Assembly (NCBI RefSeq): GCF_003952665.1
Contig: NZ_CP017947.1
Location: 372,001 to 436,000 of the forward strand
Origin: Bosea sp. Tri-49
GTDB lineage: Bacteria > Pseudomonadota > Alphaproteobacteria > Rhizobiales > Beijerinckiaceae
DNA: 64,000 nt
Direction: 5' to 3'
Shown here: one piece after another, positions 1-7,093 of the stretch
Layout: the number at the start of each line of letters is the position of its first letter
Position numbering within the stretch: position 1 is the stretch's first letter
Program-made: the position numbers and the translations under genes
The notes under the pieces: generated by a model
Seen by the model: only the letters and a program-made list of their open reading frames with translations
Told to the model about the DNA's origin: nothing
Database searches by the model: none

Positions 1-2
1 TG

Positions 3-212
3 ACCAGCAATTGTCGACCCGGCCACCCTGAGGCACCCGTCGTAGTCATCGATACCGAGGAGGCATATGTCGATGCTCTGGAGACAATCGAGCGACTGAG
101 AAGCGCTCCCGAGGGCTCCGTCGAGTATTTGCTGATGGTCGCCTACGGGGACGCTATCGAGCGTTACCTGGACGCCCGCAACAGTAGCCGCCCTCCTCGT
201 CAACCGGCGTGA
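3..212 (+). CDS. Hypothetical protein, 5' end outside window
   Basis: This reading frame is open from the window edge to a TGA, so only the last 69 residues are seen. The acidic segment IDTEEAYVDALETIERL followed by a helical stretch recalls the short N-terminal part of HigA-type antitoxins, but no helix-turn-helix is visible and the match is too weak to name. No start codon can be assigned. Confidence 0.4.
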   Translation, partial: TSNCRPGHPEAPVVVIDTEEAYVDALETIERLRSAPEGSVEYLLMVAYGDAIERYLDARNSSRPPRQPA

Positions 213-227
213 TCATCACGCTCAAAT

Positions 228-365
228 CTACCACCCCGCTCTCCATTTCAGCCAGACCGCGATCACAGCCACAGAAGCCGTGACGATAATAGCGGCTAGG
301 AGGAGGGAACTAGGGCGTCGGTCATCCCTCTTTCCCCTCTGCGAGCGCGAGAATGTCTTGGTCAT
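228..365 (-). CDS. Small single-pass membrane protein (45 aa)
   Basis: The ATG at 365-363 overlaps the TGA of the upstream Imm27-like gene in an ATGA junction, so translation is probably coupled. The peptide has a basic N-terminus (RSQRGKRDDRR), one hydrophobic helix (LLLAAIIVTASVAVIAVWL, about residues 21-39) and ends WRAGW. This predicts a one-span inner-membrane peptide with an N-terminal basic arm in the cytoplasm. Family unknown. Evidence is the ATGA overlap and the composition only. Confidence 0.5.
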   Translation of the reverse strand: MTKTFSRSQRGKRDDRRPSSLLLAAIIVTASVAVIAVWLKWRAGW

Positions 366-622
366 TTCTCGTCCGGCTTCCACTGATGCGCAGATTCAAT
401 AAAAAGCTGGCGCAGACAGCGCGGGCCGCCGCCGTGCATATCGCTGCTTGGATAGCTCAATTCCCAGAATTGTGCCGTATCTCGATCCCTGTATAGAATC
501 GTCCAGCCCGCATCGGCAGTTGCTATCTGCTCGAAGGTCTCGGGAAGTTTGTCACCTGTCTCAGCAATCGTGGACATAGCGGCATCATGCTGGTGGACCT
601 TGGCAATTCCAAGCTCTGTCAA
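362..622 (-). CDS. Imm27-like immunity-family protein
   Basis: An 86-residue protein. Its C-terminal half carries GWTILYRDRDTAQFWELSYP and then SSDMHGGGPRCLRQL, which matches the core of the Imm27 family (GW-x-LYRD, WE-x-x-YP, GGGP). Family members are predicted immunity proteins of polymorphic toxin systems, although many are solitary. The N-terminal part, which usually carries a conserved strand pair, is diverged. No toxin gene is visible next to it. It overlaps the 45-aa membrane peptide gene downstream by 4 nt. Assignment rests on motif recognition alone. Confidence 0.6.
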   Translation of the reverse strand: MTELGIAKVHQHDAAMSTIAETGDKLPETFEQIATADAGWTILYRDRDTAQFWELSYPSSDMHGGGPRCLRQLFIESAHQWKPDEK

Positions 623-757
623 CGCGCCCAGATTTCAAACTAACCCACTACCGATCCGGCCCATCCAGCGCTCTTCCCAGCGGTCAAGTTGCCGGCGCAG
701 GGTGATCTGTTCCGATGGGCCATTGGGAGCAGAGCAGTGTGGCCTATTCCGCGTCCG

Positions 758-782
758 GGAACACGCCCACGTTCGGCTCGTT
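758..782 (+). promoter_or_regulatory. EcfG-type general stress promoter
   Basis: GGAAC at 758-762, a 16-nt spacer and CGTT at 779-782 match the consensus of EcfG (RpoE2/SigT-type) sigma factors exactly. The DUF6894 start codon lies only 8 nt beyond the -10 element, so the transcript would be nearly leaderless. Confidence 0.75.
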
Positions 783-790
783 TGCTGGAA

Positions 791-1033
791 ATGCAGCGTT
801 ACTTTTTCGACGTCTTCAACGGCGTGTTCGAACGGGTCGATCTGGTCGGTCAGGAATTGGCTGACGAAGCGGCCGCGCGCGACCTTGCTCTCCAAACCTT
901 GGCCGACATCGCGCACGAAGCCATCCCGCGCGGCGGCGAGGCGCTGATCACCGTGAGAGTTCGACGCGATGGCGTACCCATCTACAGCGCTTCGTTAGCT
1001 CTTGCAGATCAGTGGATGCGGCTCGACTCATAA
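791..1033 (+). CDS. DUF6894 family protein
   Basis: The 80-residue product begins MQRYFFDVFNG and continues with an acidic loop, a helix (ELADEAAARDLALQTLADIA) and a strand pair ending in YSASLALADQW. This is the alpha/beta layout of DUF6894, a small soluble family very common in Hyphomicrobiales and of unknown function. A longer in-frame extension to 689 exists, but family similarity begins at the ATG at 791 and the EcfG promoter sits just before it. A diverged relative lies at 8290-8865 on the other strand. Stress induction is inferred from the promoter. Confidence 0.75.
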   Translation: MQRYFFDVFNGVFERVDLVGQELADEAAARDLALQTLADIAHEAIPRGGEALITVRVRRDGVPIYSASLALADQWMRLDS

Positions 1034-1046
1034 GCCCCGGACCGTA

Positions 1047-1139
1047 TCAGCGCCAGGCCCCCGATAGCCATCCGTAGATCCCAACGACGAACAGCGCGAC
1101 GATCAGCACCGCCATCGTGATCGAGTTCGGGCGGGTCAC
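1047..1139 (-). CDS. Small single-pass membrane peptide (30 aa)
   Basis: It starts at a GTG (1139-1137) that overlaps the upstream TGA as GTGA. The peptide reads MTRPNSITMAVLIVALFVVG and then IYGWLSGAWR, one clear transmembrane helix with a short tail. It repeats the arrangement at 228-365: a small soluble gene followed by a coupled one-span peptide. Function unknown. Confidence 0.5.
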   Translation of the reverse strand: MTRPNSITMAVLIVALFVVGIYGWLSGAWR

Positions 1140-1372
1140 TGTTTCGGCAGCCGCTTCGCTTGCTCCAGGCTGGCGCGCGCGAGCATTGCCTCCAGCTCCG
1201 CCACAACCGTCGGCGGCAAGCGCAGGACAATGTCCGTGTCAGCCTCGGTGATGAAAGTAACCAAGGCATCTTGTGTCGGGTCGCCACTCACCTCAACCGC
1301 GGCAACTCGGACAACTGGGATTTCAATGGCCTGCTTGTCTGGCATCGCCCTTGTCCCAAGAGGTAGCTTCAT
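1136..1372 (-). CDS. Hypothetical protein (78 aa)
   Basis: A small, acidic, probably soluble protein. A central strand-rich part (IPVVRVAAVEVSG, ALVTFITEADTDIVLRLPP) is followed by a helix (VVAELEAMLARASLEQAKRL). No family recognised. Its stop overlaps the start of a 30-aa membrane peptide, so the two are probably co-translated. Confidence 0.5.
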   Translation of the reverse strand: MKLPLGTRAMPDKQAIEIPVVRVAAVEVSGDPTQDALVTFITEADTDIVLRLPPTVVAELEAMLARASLEQAKRLPKQ

Positions 1373-1435
1373 CGCTCCAGACTACGGCCTCTCCTCAACG
1401 ATGGCGAGGCGGGGTGCAGGCGGTGCTTTGCAAGG

Positions 1436-1777
1436 TCAGTCAGGGATTTCGGGCTCGTGGAGCATTTCATGGATCAACTCTGCCGCCTTCTCCGTCGAGA
1501 TTGTCCTGACACCGGAGCTTGCAAGGCGATCGAACATTTTTGCGACCGCCGCGATAGCGTCATGCTCGGCAGCTGAGAACGCCAAAGTGGCCTGAGCCAA
1601 GGCCTTGTCTCGGTTGGCAAGAACAATCGCAGTCGATGACGAATGCAGCGTCGTCGTGAACCCCTCGATGAGTTCCTTGGCACGTTCTTCGGGCGTGTAT
1701 CCCGATGGAGAACTACTTTGTGTCACTCTGAGGCAACCCAATGACTCGAACAGGCTGCTGTTCAATTTCCTTGCCAT
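1436..1777 (-). CDS. Hypothetical helical protein (113 aa)
   Basis: The ATG-initiated product is mainly alpha-helical after a short polar N-terminus. The run from about residue 28 (TPEERAKELIEGFTTTLHSS) to the end has no cysteines and no membrane segment. Family not recognised. It stands alone on the minus strand, 63 bases from the end of the neighbouring 78-aa gene. Confidence 0.45.
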   Translation of the reverse strand: MARKLNSSLFESLGCLRVTQSSSPSGYTPEERAKELIEGFTTTLHSSSTAIVLANRDKALAQATLAFSAAEHDAIAAVAKMFDRLASSGVRTISTEKAAELIHEMLHEPEIPD

Positions 1778-2012
1778 TGTTGGCGACGTGCCTGGCTGGC
1801 GGCGTGAGCTGCATCGCCACGGGAATGCGGCACTCGCCGCGGCTGACTGGGGGGGCTGGCAGCGTTAGGGATACCGGAGGTTTGAAATTGCTGAACTAGA
1901 GCCACCAGAATCTGAGCGCGACGGCGTCGCGAATTGCCAACACCTCTCCAGCACGAGCAGCAAATCCTGCAGCCCGAATCGGGCACTCATTAACCCTCGA
2001 CGTCAGCTTTTA

Positions 2013-2276
2013 TCACTTCAGCTGGCTGTCCTTGCTCCCGCGCCGATTGATTCCGCCGACTTCCGGGCGCCGGTCTATTCCGGACTGGCAATCGACGCAT
2101 GTGCGAGCCCCTGGCATCGCCTTGCGCCTGGCCTCTGGGATCTCCTCGCCGCAAACCTGGCAGTGAGTTTCGCCAGGACCACTTGGAAGCTTGGCCCGCG
2201 CTAACCGCACCGCGTCAGTGACCGAGTCGTCGATCTGATCCTGAACAGCCCCGTCTGGAGCCCAGCCGCCTGCCAT
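2013..2276 (-). CDS. ybiI: YbiI-like DksA/TraR-type zinc finger protein
   Basis: The 87-residue protein starts MAGGWAPDGAVQDQIDDSV and carries one C4 zinc finger, CQVCGEEIP and CVDCQ, separated by the conserved EARRKAMPGART. It ends NRRGSKDSQLK. Start, finger and tail match E. coli YbiI (88 aa) closely in length and motif order. The family resembles the C-terminal zinc finger of DksA, but YbiI itself has no established function. A longer frame to 2315 exists; the internal ATG is chosen because YbiI homologues begin there. Confidence 0.8.
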   Translation of the reverse strand: MAGGWAPDGAVQDQIDDSVTDAVRLARAKLPSGPGETHCQVCGEEIPEARRKAMPGARTCVDCQSGIDRRPEVGGINRRGSKDSQLK

Positions 2277-2390
2277 CGCCGTGCCCTCCGCTCGATCCCC
2301 ATAAATCAAGATCAATGGCTTTGGGTTCCCCGCGCCGTCAGTATGGACAGGCGCTATCCGCTCAACGGGATGGGGACGAGTGGTGTTGCA

Positions 2391-3218
2391 TCAGCTCTCG
2401 AAGGCGAGCGCGAGGTGCTGTTCGGCCCTGGACGTCACCGAGCAGAGTCGGGACATCGCGTCGGCATCGATCAAAAGAGCCACGCGATCTGGTATCTTCG
2501 CAGTGTTGATGACATGAATCACAGCGTTTTCTGGCGACAGCTGCCTCACCGTGCAGCGGATCGCCGCACGGCTGTTGTTGAAGACGATGCGGCCGGCCTT
2601 CAGCACGCTACGGCCCTGCGCGAACTCTTTGGCCAGTGACAGTTCAGAGCTTTCGCCGAGGCCTGCCTCGGTCTGGCCGGCCAAGGCGTGTCGCCTGAGT
2701 TCGAGGATATCCATCGCCAACCTGCCGAGATCGGCAAGCGTCTCGTCGTCCTGCCGGCTGAAATCCCGCGGCTCTGGATCAAACGCGCATAGCGTGCCGA
2801 TAGCGTGGCCGTCGGATGAGCGCAGCGGAAAACCGGCGTAGAAGCGGACATAGGGCTCGCCGATGACGAAGGGGTTAGCAGCGAAGCGCTCGTCGGCGGT
2901 GGCGTCCGGGATGATCAACGCCGCCGGCTGCTGGATGGTGATGTTGCAGAAGGCCGGGGCGCGGTCGGTCTCGCAAGCTCCGAGGCCCTGCTGCGACTTG
3001 AACCATTGCCGGTGGCCATCGATGAAGGACATGGTCGACATCGATACGTCGAAGATGCGCTTCGTCAGTCTCGTCAGGCGATCGAACGATGCCTCAGGCG
3101 GCGTGTCGAGCACCCCGTAGCGCGCAAGCGCATCGAGACGCGTTTGTTCGCGCGTCGCATCAGGCCCGGGAGATGGTGAAGGCAGCCGTATCTGCACGGC
3201 ACCAATTGACCATGCCAA
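2391..3218 (-). CDS. GAF-domain sensor protein with PilZ-like C-terminus
   Basis: The 275-residue protein has a GAF domain at about residues 25-175. It begins with the typical R-x-x-x-L-x-x-x-G-x-L-D-T-P entry (LDALARYGVLDTPPEASFD) and contains IDGHRQWFKSQQGL, FCNITIQQP, RFYAGFPLRSSDGHAIGTLC and a closing FSRQDDETLADL. The last 70 residues (LKAGRIVFNNSRAAIRCTVR, then IPDRVALLI) resemble a PilZ domain, but the usual RxxxR and D/NxSxxG c-di-GMP motifs are poorly kept. It is probably a cytosolic sensory adaptor. No output domain such as a kinase or cyclase is present. Confidence 0.75.
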   Translation of the reverse strand: MAWSIGAVQIRLPSPSPGPDATREQTRLDALARYGVLDTPPEASFDRLTRLTKRIFDVSMSTMSFIDGHRQWFKSQQGLGACETDRAPAFCNITIQQPAALIIPDATADERFAANPFVIGEPYVRFYAGFPLRSSDGHAIGTLCAFDPEPRDFSRQDDETLADLGRLAMDILELRRHALAGQTEAGLGESSELSLAKEFAQGRSVLKAGRIVFNNSRAAIRCTVRQLSPENAVIHVINTAKIPDRVALLIDADAMSRLCSVTSRAEQHLALAFES

Positions 3219-3329
3219 AGCTTACAAATTCAAGAAAACGTGGCGCTCAAATTGCGTATCCACGGACCCGTGGCGGCGTTGCCGCCTGTCAGGAGCGGCA
3301 TTGGAAGGGCTAGGTGGCCGCGGTGGCAA

Positions 3330-3581
3330 TCAGCAATCCGCTCTTCGCCCAAAACTGCGATCACCCGCAGGCCCCTCAGCGATGACAGTTTCCAGATTAT
3401 CCGCGAGGACGCAAAATCGTCTCGTTAGCGAGGTCGCGATTTTCAGAAGATCCAGCTGCCCGTCGATCAACACTGACTGAAGGTCTCGATCGTCGAAGTC
3501 GCTGTCATCGCCACGCTTCGGAAGCTGCTTTTCAATCTCACGATAGATTGCTTCAGCCAGCCGTTCGCACTCGCACGACAT
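3330..3581 (-). CDS. Hypothetical protein (83 aa)
   Basis: Starts MSCECERLAEAIYREIEKQL and continues with an acidic linker (RGDDSDFDDRDL) and a second helix. Two cysteines near the start are not enough to predict metal binding. No family recognised; it is supported only by a continuous frame with sensible amino-acid composition. Confidence 0.35.
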   Translation of the reverse strand: MSCECERLAEAIYREIEKQLPKRGDDSDFDDRDLQSVLIDGQLDLLKIATSLTRRFCVLADNLETVIAEGPAGDRSFGRRADC

Positions 3582-3678
3582 GTGCAGTCACACCTCAAAT
3601 TTCTGCTCTGTTCGAGAAGATGGGATCGAATTTTACGAAAGAAAGCCCCTCAATGCGCTTACAACGCTTTGGTGCCTG

Positions 3679-4170
3679 TTAGCCTCGGCTTTCGGTAAGC
3701 TGCGTGGCAATACCGGCTGCAGCGCAGGACGCGAGGAACATGTGCCAGACGATAACTGCAGTCGCAGCGGTCGTGGTTAGGCCGGTTTCTGTGATCGTCA
3801 GAAGGGCCGCAGACCGCTCGGAAGCGAACCCGAGCTCACGCAGTCCGTAGGATCCACCGACCAGGAGAGCACCTACAATTCCCGTGGCAACGAACTCGGT
3901 CTGCGCCCAAGACAATTTGCCGATCGCGGTCAGCGCACCGATCAAGAACAATGCTGCAGCGACGATCGCTAGCGGCCAGGGGCCGCCGAGAATGATGGCC
4001 AGAAGCCCCAGGAAGAGCACGGCGAGCTCCGCATGGAACAGCCGCAGTTCATATTGCCTGCCGGCCGGCGTATCGCGCTCCTCCATCTTGATGTCGATCC
4101 GGGATTTCGGAACAGGCATTTTTGGCAACGCTGGGCCATCGCCCCACAACGTATTTTGCGGTTCGCTCAT
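3679..4170 (-). CDS. Inner-membrane protein of unknown function (163 aa)
   Basis: Start chosen at ATG 4170 (MSEPQNTLWGDG) because GAGGGGGG lies 7 bases upstream. A polar N-terminal part with KSRIDIKMEERDTPAGRQYE is followed by about four hydrophobic helices: LAVLFLGLLAIILGG, LAIVAAALFLIGALTAIG, FVATGIVGALLVGG and ATAVIVWHMFLASCAAAG. Family not recognised. Confidence 0.6.
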   Translation of the reverse strand: MSEPQNTLWGDGPALPKMPVPKSRIDIKMEERDTPAGRQYELRLFHAELAVLFLGLLAIILGGPWPLAIVAAALFLIGALTAIGKLSWAQTEFVATGIVGALLVGGSYGLRELGFASERSAALLTITETGLTTTAATAVIVWHMFLASCAAAGIATQLTESRG

Positions 4171-4390
4171 AGCTGATCCCCCCTCGCCTGCGCCCAGGAT
4201 GTCATGGTTCTGCCTTAACGAAAATACCAAATTGCCTAGTTGACTGCACAGGGTGTAGACACTTGTAGAATAATGTCTCCGAATGCGAGTCCATGCTTAC
4301 TTCTGATCGATCTCCTACTCCCGCCAAACCTCGGCGGCAGAACGAAATTCACAGTTTTCATAATGTAAATAATTTACTTCGCTGACGAGG

Positions 4391-4966
4391 CTACGAGAAC
4401 ATGTCCTCCATGGTCGGGATTCGCGGACGCCTGGTCGGTCGATCATCGATCTCCGGCCCCTTGACCACAGCGAGAGCTCGCCTCGGCTGCGGGTGGGGTC
4501 GCAGCGCCTTCCGGACAGCCATCTGCGCCTCGTAATCCTGGGTCACCAGAGCGACTGCCTTCTTCTTCTGCAAGGCCTTGGTCGCCCGCGTCGCTATCCC
4601 CGGCGCCTTGCAACGGTCGCAGCGTCGCTTGAGGTTGTATCGCCGGATCGCAGCTATGGAAGCTTTAAGGGAAAAGGGCCTCCGGCAATCCGCGCAAGCG
4701 GCCTCGAGCTTGATCAGCCTTATCCATTGCTCTCGCAGCGTCAGGTGATCTTCTACGCCTACGCAACGGAATCGCTGGCCGCGGCTCGTGAATTCATGTC
4801 CGATTTTCAAAGGTTTCTCTCCAAAAGGTTCGTTAGGAAACCGATGTTGCAGATGTTGCTTGCGCGCGCGGATAGGAGGCAGAAAAGAAAAATAAGAAAA
4901 ATAGCCAAGGGAATAAAAAGAGAGAAAATTGAATATACATTCACGCGCAAGCAACTTCTGCAACAT
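4391..4966 (-). CDS. Putative zinc-ribbon protein, element-associated
   Basis: The C-terminal two thirds contain GHEFTSRGQRFRCVGVEDH, then CADC and CDRC about 30 residues apart, a likely four-cysteine zinc site, and a basic tail. Similar short proteins with a GQRFR-type motif and paired cysteines are familiar from plasmids and integrated elements of alphaproteobacteria, often near DUF3987 genes. The frame is open to 5080; the ATG at 4966 is used because it lies just past the stop of the upstream DUF3987 fragment. That ATG sits inside an inverted repeat, and the residues after it (NFLSFYSLGYFSYFSF) come from an AT-rich spacer, so the real start may be further downstream. Confidence 0.45.
   Translation of the reverse strand: MLQKLLARECIFNFLSFYSLGYFSYFSFLPPIRARKQHLQHRFPNEPFGEKPLKIGHEFTSRGQRFRCVGVEDHLTLREQWIRLIKLEAACADCRRPFSLKASIAAIRRYNLKRRCDRCKAPGIATRATKALQKKKAVALVTQDYEAQMAVRKALRPHPQPRRALAVVKGPEIDDRPTRRPRIPTMEDMFS
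4844..4966. repeat. 23-bp inverted repeat with AT-rich 77-bp spacer
   Basis: The arms at 4844-4866 and 4944-4966 are inverted copies with one mismatch in 23. The spacer is unusually AT- and purine-rich compared with the GC-rich surroundings. It lies directly after the truncated DUF3987 gene and covers the putative start of the zinc-ribbon gene. It may be a replication, recombination or regulatory site of a lost mobile element. Confidence 0.7.
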
Positions 4967-4973
4967 TGGCTCA

Positions 4974-5660
4974 TTACGCGGTCTTCGTCCGCTCTGCTGC
5001 CGCTTTGGCAATTGAGGCTTGCGCCTCAGCTCGCCGCTTCGCCTCGGCAAGGGCGCGAGTAGCGAAGCGCTCATGAACAAGGGGGTTAACCCACCAGTGG
5101 TTGGCCTGGCCGCGCCGCCCCGTGCCGATCGGCTTCAGCCAGTTGGCCTCGACAAGCGTCTGCAAGCCTACCGACCGTTCGCCTTCCATCATCCGACGAA
5201 AAGCCTGCTGAGCTTGCCGATCGGTGATCGCAGAAAGCTCCCGCGACAGAATATAGCCCGCGATCTGGCGCGCCTCGTCCCGCGCACTCAGCGCCGACCC
5301 AAGCACCTCCGCGTAGAAATAGCGCTGCTGCGCCCACTGGTATTCAAATAAGAAGCGCTCCGCTCGGAGCCCGGTAGCCGCGTCGATCGTGTCTGGCGGC
5401 CAGTCGTCGAGCTCGCTGCGCAAGCTACCGGCCCATTCGACCCAATGAAGGACGAGCGCGATCCGCGCCCATTCACCCTCCAGCTTGTCGAGCCATCCCT
5501 TTAGAGGGACCGGAACGTCATCGCAGGCGATTTGGTCTCGGGCAAAGGCCGTGATGCGCCTACGGCAAGCATCGGCTTCTGGCGCACTGCGGATGGTGCC
5601 CACGGCGGCAGCTAATCCGCCAAACTCGGTACGGCCCGTTACGTGCGGCGTAAATAATTT
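4974..5660 (-). pseudogene. DUF3987 protein remnant (C-terminal part)
   Basis: The product around GWLDKLEGEWARIALVLHWV, followed by RFLFEYQWAQQRYFYAEVLG and then AGYILSRELSAITDRQAQ, matches the C-terminal region of DUF3987 proteins, which are large primase- or helicase-associated proteins of mobile elements. Only about 230 of the usual 600-800 residues remain, and the ATPase/primase part is missing. Upstream the frame runs into the 3' end of the glycine-zipper gene, so a recombination junction lies near 5650. Calling it a remnant is an inference from length. Confidence 0.55.
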
Positions 5661-5661
5661 G

Positions 5662-5871
5662 TCACCGGCGCCGTGTCGCGCGCCGCGTCCCCTGCACGAC
5701 CGTTGGCGCCGCAACGGCACCGGCCGCGCCTCCGACAACCGCGCCGACTGGCCCGCCTACCGCAGCACCGGTACCAGCGCCGACTGCAGCTCCTCCAACG
5801 CGTTGCTCAGTCGTATTGCAGGCGGCCGTGGCGATCGCGACTGCGAGTGTGAAAACTATCAGAACTTTCAT
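5662..5871 (-). CDS. Glycine-zipper lipoprotein
   Basis: A 69-residue precursor with a lipoprotein signal (MKVLIVFTLAVAIATAAC, lipobox TAAC) followed by a glycine zipper (GGAAVGAGTGAAVGG, GAVVGGAAGAV). Such small lipoproteins sit in the cell envelope and are often stress-induced. It is divergent from the PepSY-like and GSP17M genes. The last residues (VVQGTRRATRRR) lie at the junction with the DUF3987 remnant, so the C-terminus may be altered. Confidence 0.7.
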   Translation of the reverse strand: MKVLIVFTLAVAIATAACNTTEQRVGGAAVGAGTGAAVGGPVGAVVGGAAGAVAAPTVVQGTRRATRRR

Positions 5872-5930
5872 GGTGCGTTCTCCCTAGCTCGCGCGCGATC
5901 TGGAGCAAGAGCGCCAACGCTGAACGGTAT

Positions 5931-5955
5931 GGAACCGGCAGCCTCGCGGCGCGTT
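5931..5955 (+). promoter_or_regulatory. EcfG-type promoter of candidate RNA 1
   Basis: GGAAC at 5931-5935, a 16-nt spacer and CGTT at 5952-5955. The next feature downstream is a terminator at 5986-6017, not a gene. Confidence 0.7.
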
Positions 5956-5962
5956 TCCGAAG

Positions 5963-6017
5963 CCTCCTTTGACCAAGCCAACTCAGCCCCGCTGGCAGCC
6001 GCCAGCGGGGCTTTTTT
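5963..6017 (+). ncRNA. Candidate ~55-nt stress RNA 1
   Basis: The transcript is predicted to start about 8 nt after the EcfG -10 and to end at the terminator, with no plausible coding frame. It shares TTCCGAA, AAGCCAA and the order of hairpin and T-run with a second unit at 7094-7147. The distance from -10 to the end of the T-run is also nearly equal (62 and 61 nt). It could instead be an attenuated leader of the downstream stress genes. Prediction only. Confidence 0.4.
5986..6017 (+). terminator. Rho-independent terminator
   Basis: A perfect 11-bp stem (GCCCCGCTGGC / GCCAGCGGGGC, loop AGCC) followed by six Ts. It lies between two divergent genes, so it cannot end a normal upstream gene on this strand. 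Confidence 0.8.
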
Positions 6018-6024
6018 CGTTCAG

Positions 6025-6049
6025 GGAACAAGTTTTCTTTGCCGTCGTT
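6025..6049 (+). promoter_or_regulatory. EcfG-type promoter of the PepSY/GSP17M pair
   Basis: GGAAC at 6025-6029, a 16-nt spacer and CGTT at 6046-6049, 44 bases before the next start codon. It is a second EcfG match, just after the terminator at 5986-6017. Confidence 0.75.
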
Positions 6050-6093
6050 TCCTCACGCAGTGGCCTAACCTGCTCTAGATTAAGGAGATACCC

Positions 6094-6393
6094 ATGCGCA
6101 ACGTGCTTGTCGCGTCGATCTTGTGCGCCTTCGTTGCAACTGCCGCGCTCGCGCAAACATCGACAACTTCGCCGACACCTTCGCCAAACGCGCCGGCCGA
6201 CGCAAACGCCCCGCTTCCGGGCGCCAACAGCTTCACCGAAGGGCAGGCCAAGAGCCGCCTCGAAGCCAACGGCTACACGAACGTGACCGACCTGAAGAAG
6301 GACGACAACGGCGTCTGGAAGGGCAAGGCCACCAATGCCGGCGCCCAGGTGAACGTCTCGGTCGATTACCGCGGCAACATCGTCAAGAACTGA
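6094..6393 (+). CDS. Exported PepSY-like small protein
   Basis: The 99-residue product has a Sec signal (MRNVLVASILCAFVATAALA, cleavage after ALA), a low-complexity T/P/A linker and a PepSY-like fold of about 55 residues: SFTEGQAKSRLEANGYTNV, DLKKDDNGVWKGKA, VNVSVDYRGNIVKN. PepSY-type domains are found in peptidase inhibitors and exported envelope proteins. AAGGAG lies 8 bases upstream of the ATG. It is followed closely by the GSP17M gene, and the EcfG promoter upstream suggests stress control of both. Confidence 0.7.
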   Translation: MRNVLVASILCAFVATAALAQTSTTSPTPSPNAPADANAPLPGANSFTEGQAKSRLEANGYTNVTDLKKDDNGVWKGKATNAGAQVNVSVDYRGNIVKN

Positions 6394-6428
6394 TCGCCCC
6401 CTGTCCGCCACGATTTTTGGAGAACTCC

Positions 6429-6971
6429 ATGACCCGCACCATCACCCGTTCTTACGACGACTACGACACCGCCCGTTCGGTCGTCGAGCAGCTTGAGACC
6501 TCCGGGATTTCAAGCAGCAACGTCAGCCTAATGGGTCGCAACGGCGATACGGACGAGTCCAACGCCGGCGAGGGCGCCGGGATCGGCGCTGGCGTCGGCG
6601 GTGCAGCCGGCCTGCTTGCTGGTCTCGGCCTGCTCGCCATTCCGGGCATCGGCCCGGTCGTAGCCGCAGGCTGGCTAGCGTCAACAGCTGCCGGCGCCGT
6701 CGCCGGCGCGGCGGCTGGCGGTCTGGTCGGCTCCTTCATCAAGGAGGGCCACGACGAGGACGAAGCAAACTACTATGCCGAGACCGTCCGGCGTGGCGGC
6801 TCGGTGGTGTCGGTTCGCGCCGAACCAGCGCAGGAGGCCGAAGTCGAGGCCATCCTTGATGGCGCGACCCCGATCGATCGCCACACCCGCATGGCGCAGT
6901 ATCGCCAGGAGGGCTGGACGCGCTTCGACGAGAAGGCCGATCCGTACCTGCGCGGGCAGGCCGGCATCTGA
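6429..6971 (+). CDS. General stress protein 17M-like (YflT-type) protein
   Basis: The 180-residue protein starts MTRTITRSYDDYDTARSVVE, the entry of the heat-induced stress protein YflT/GSP17M domain. It then carries a long Gly/Ala helical hairpin (GAGIGAGVGGAAGLLAGLG and GAVAGAAAGGLVGSF) and a second alpha/beta half ending in RRGGSVVSVRAEP and a tail. The hairpin suggests membrane association. GGAG precedes the ATG. It lies 35 nt after the PepSY-like gene under the same EcfG promoter and ends at a strong terminator. The molecular role of the family is unknown. Confidence 0.75.
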   Translation: MTRTITRSYDDYDTARSVVEQLETSGISSSNVSLMGRNGDTDESNAGEGAGIGAGVGGAAGLLAGLGLLAIPGIGPVVAAGWLASTAAGAVAGAAAGGLVGSFIKEGHDEDEANYYAETVRRGGSVVSVRAEPAQEAEVEAILDGATPIDRHTRMAQYRQEGWTRFDEKADPYLRGQAGI

Positions 6972-6988
6972 CTAGGTCTCCGCTCAAA

Positions 6989-7020
6989 GGCCTCCGGAGT
7001 TCGCTCCGGAGGCCATTTTT
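6989..7020 (+). terminator. Rho-independent terminator after GSP17M gene
   Basis: An 11-bp perfect stem (GGCCTCCGGAG / CTCCGGAGGCC, loop TTCG) with a run of five Ts. Confidence 0.9.
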
Positions 7021-7061
7021 CTGAGGTGACTAGCGCTCTTAGCTTCAGCCCGAGAGAGTTG

Positions 7062-7086
7062 GGAACCGGCCTCGCCGTTCTGCGTT
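7062..7086 (+). promoter_or_regulatory. EcfG-type promoter of candidate RNA 2
   Basis: GGAAC at 7062-7066, a 16-nt spacer and CGTT at 7083-7086. As with the promoter at 5931, it is followed within about 30 nt by a terminator and no coding frame. Confidence 0.7.
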
Positions 7087-7093
7087 TGATCAA

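Noticed and set aside
4493..5062. 189-codon plus-strand frame
   Set aside because: It is antisense to the zinc-ribbon gene, whose paired cysteines and GQRFR motif give a better explanation; the plus-strand product has no recognisable features.
6123..6428. N-terminal extension of the GSP17M frame
   Set aside because: It overlaps the PepSY-like gene in another frame; the ATG at 6429 has a ribosome-binding site and the family start.
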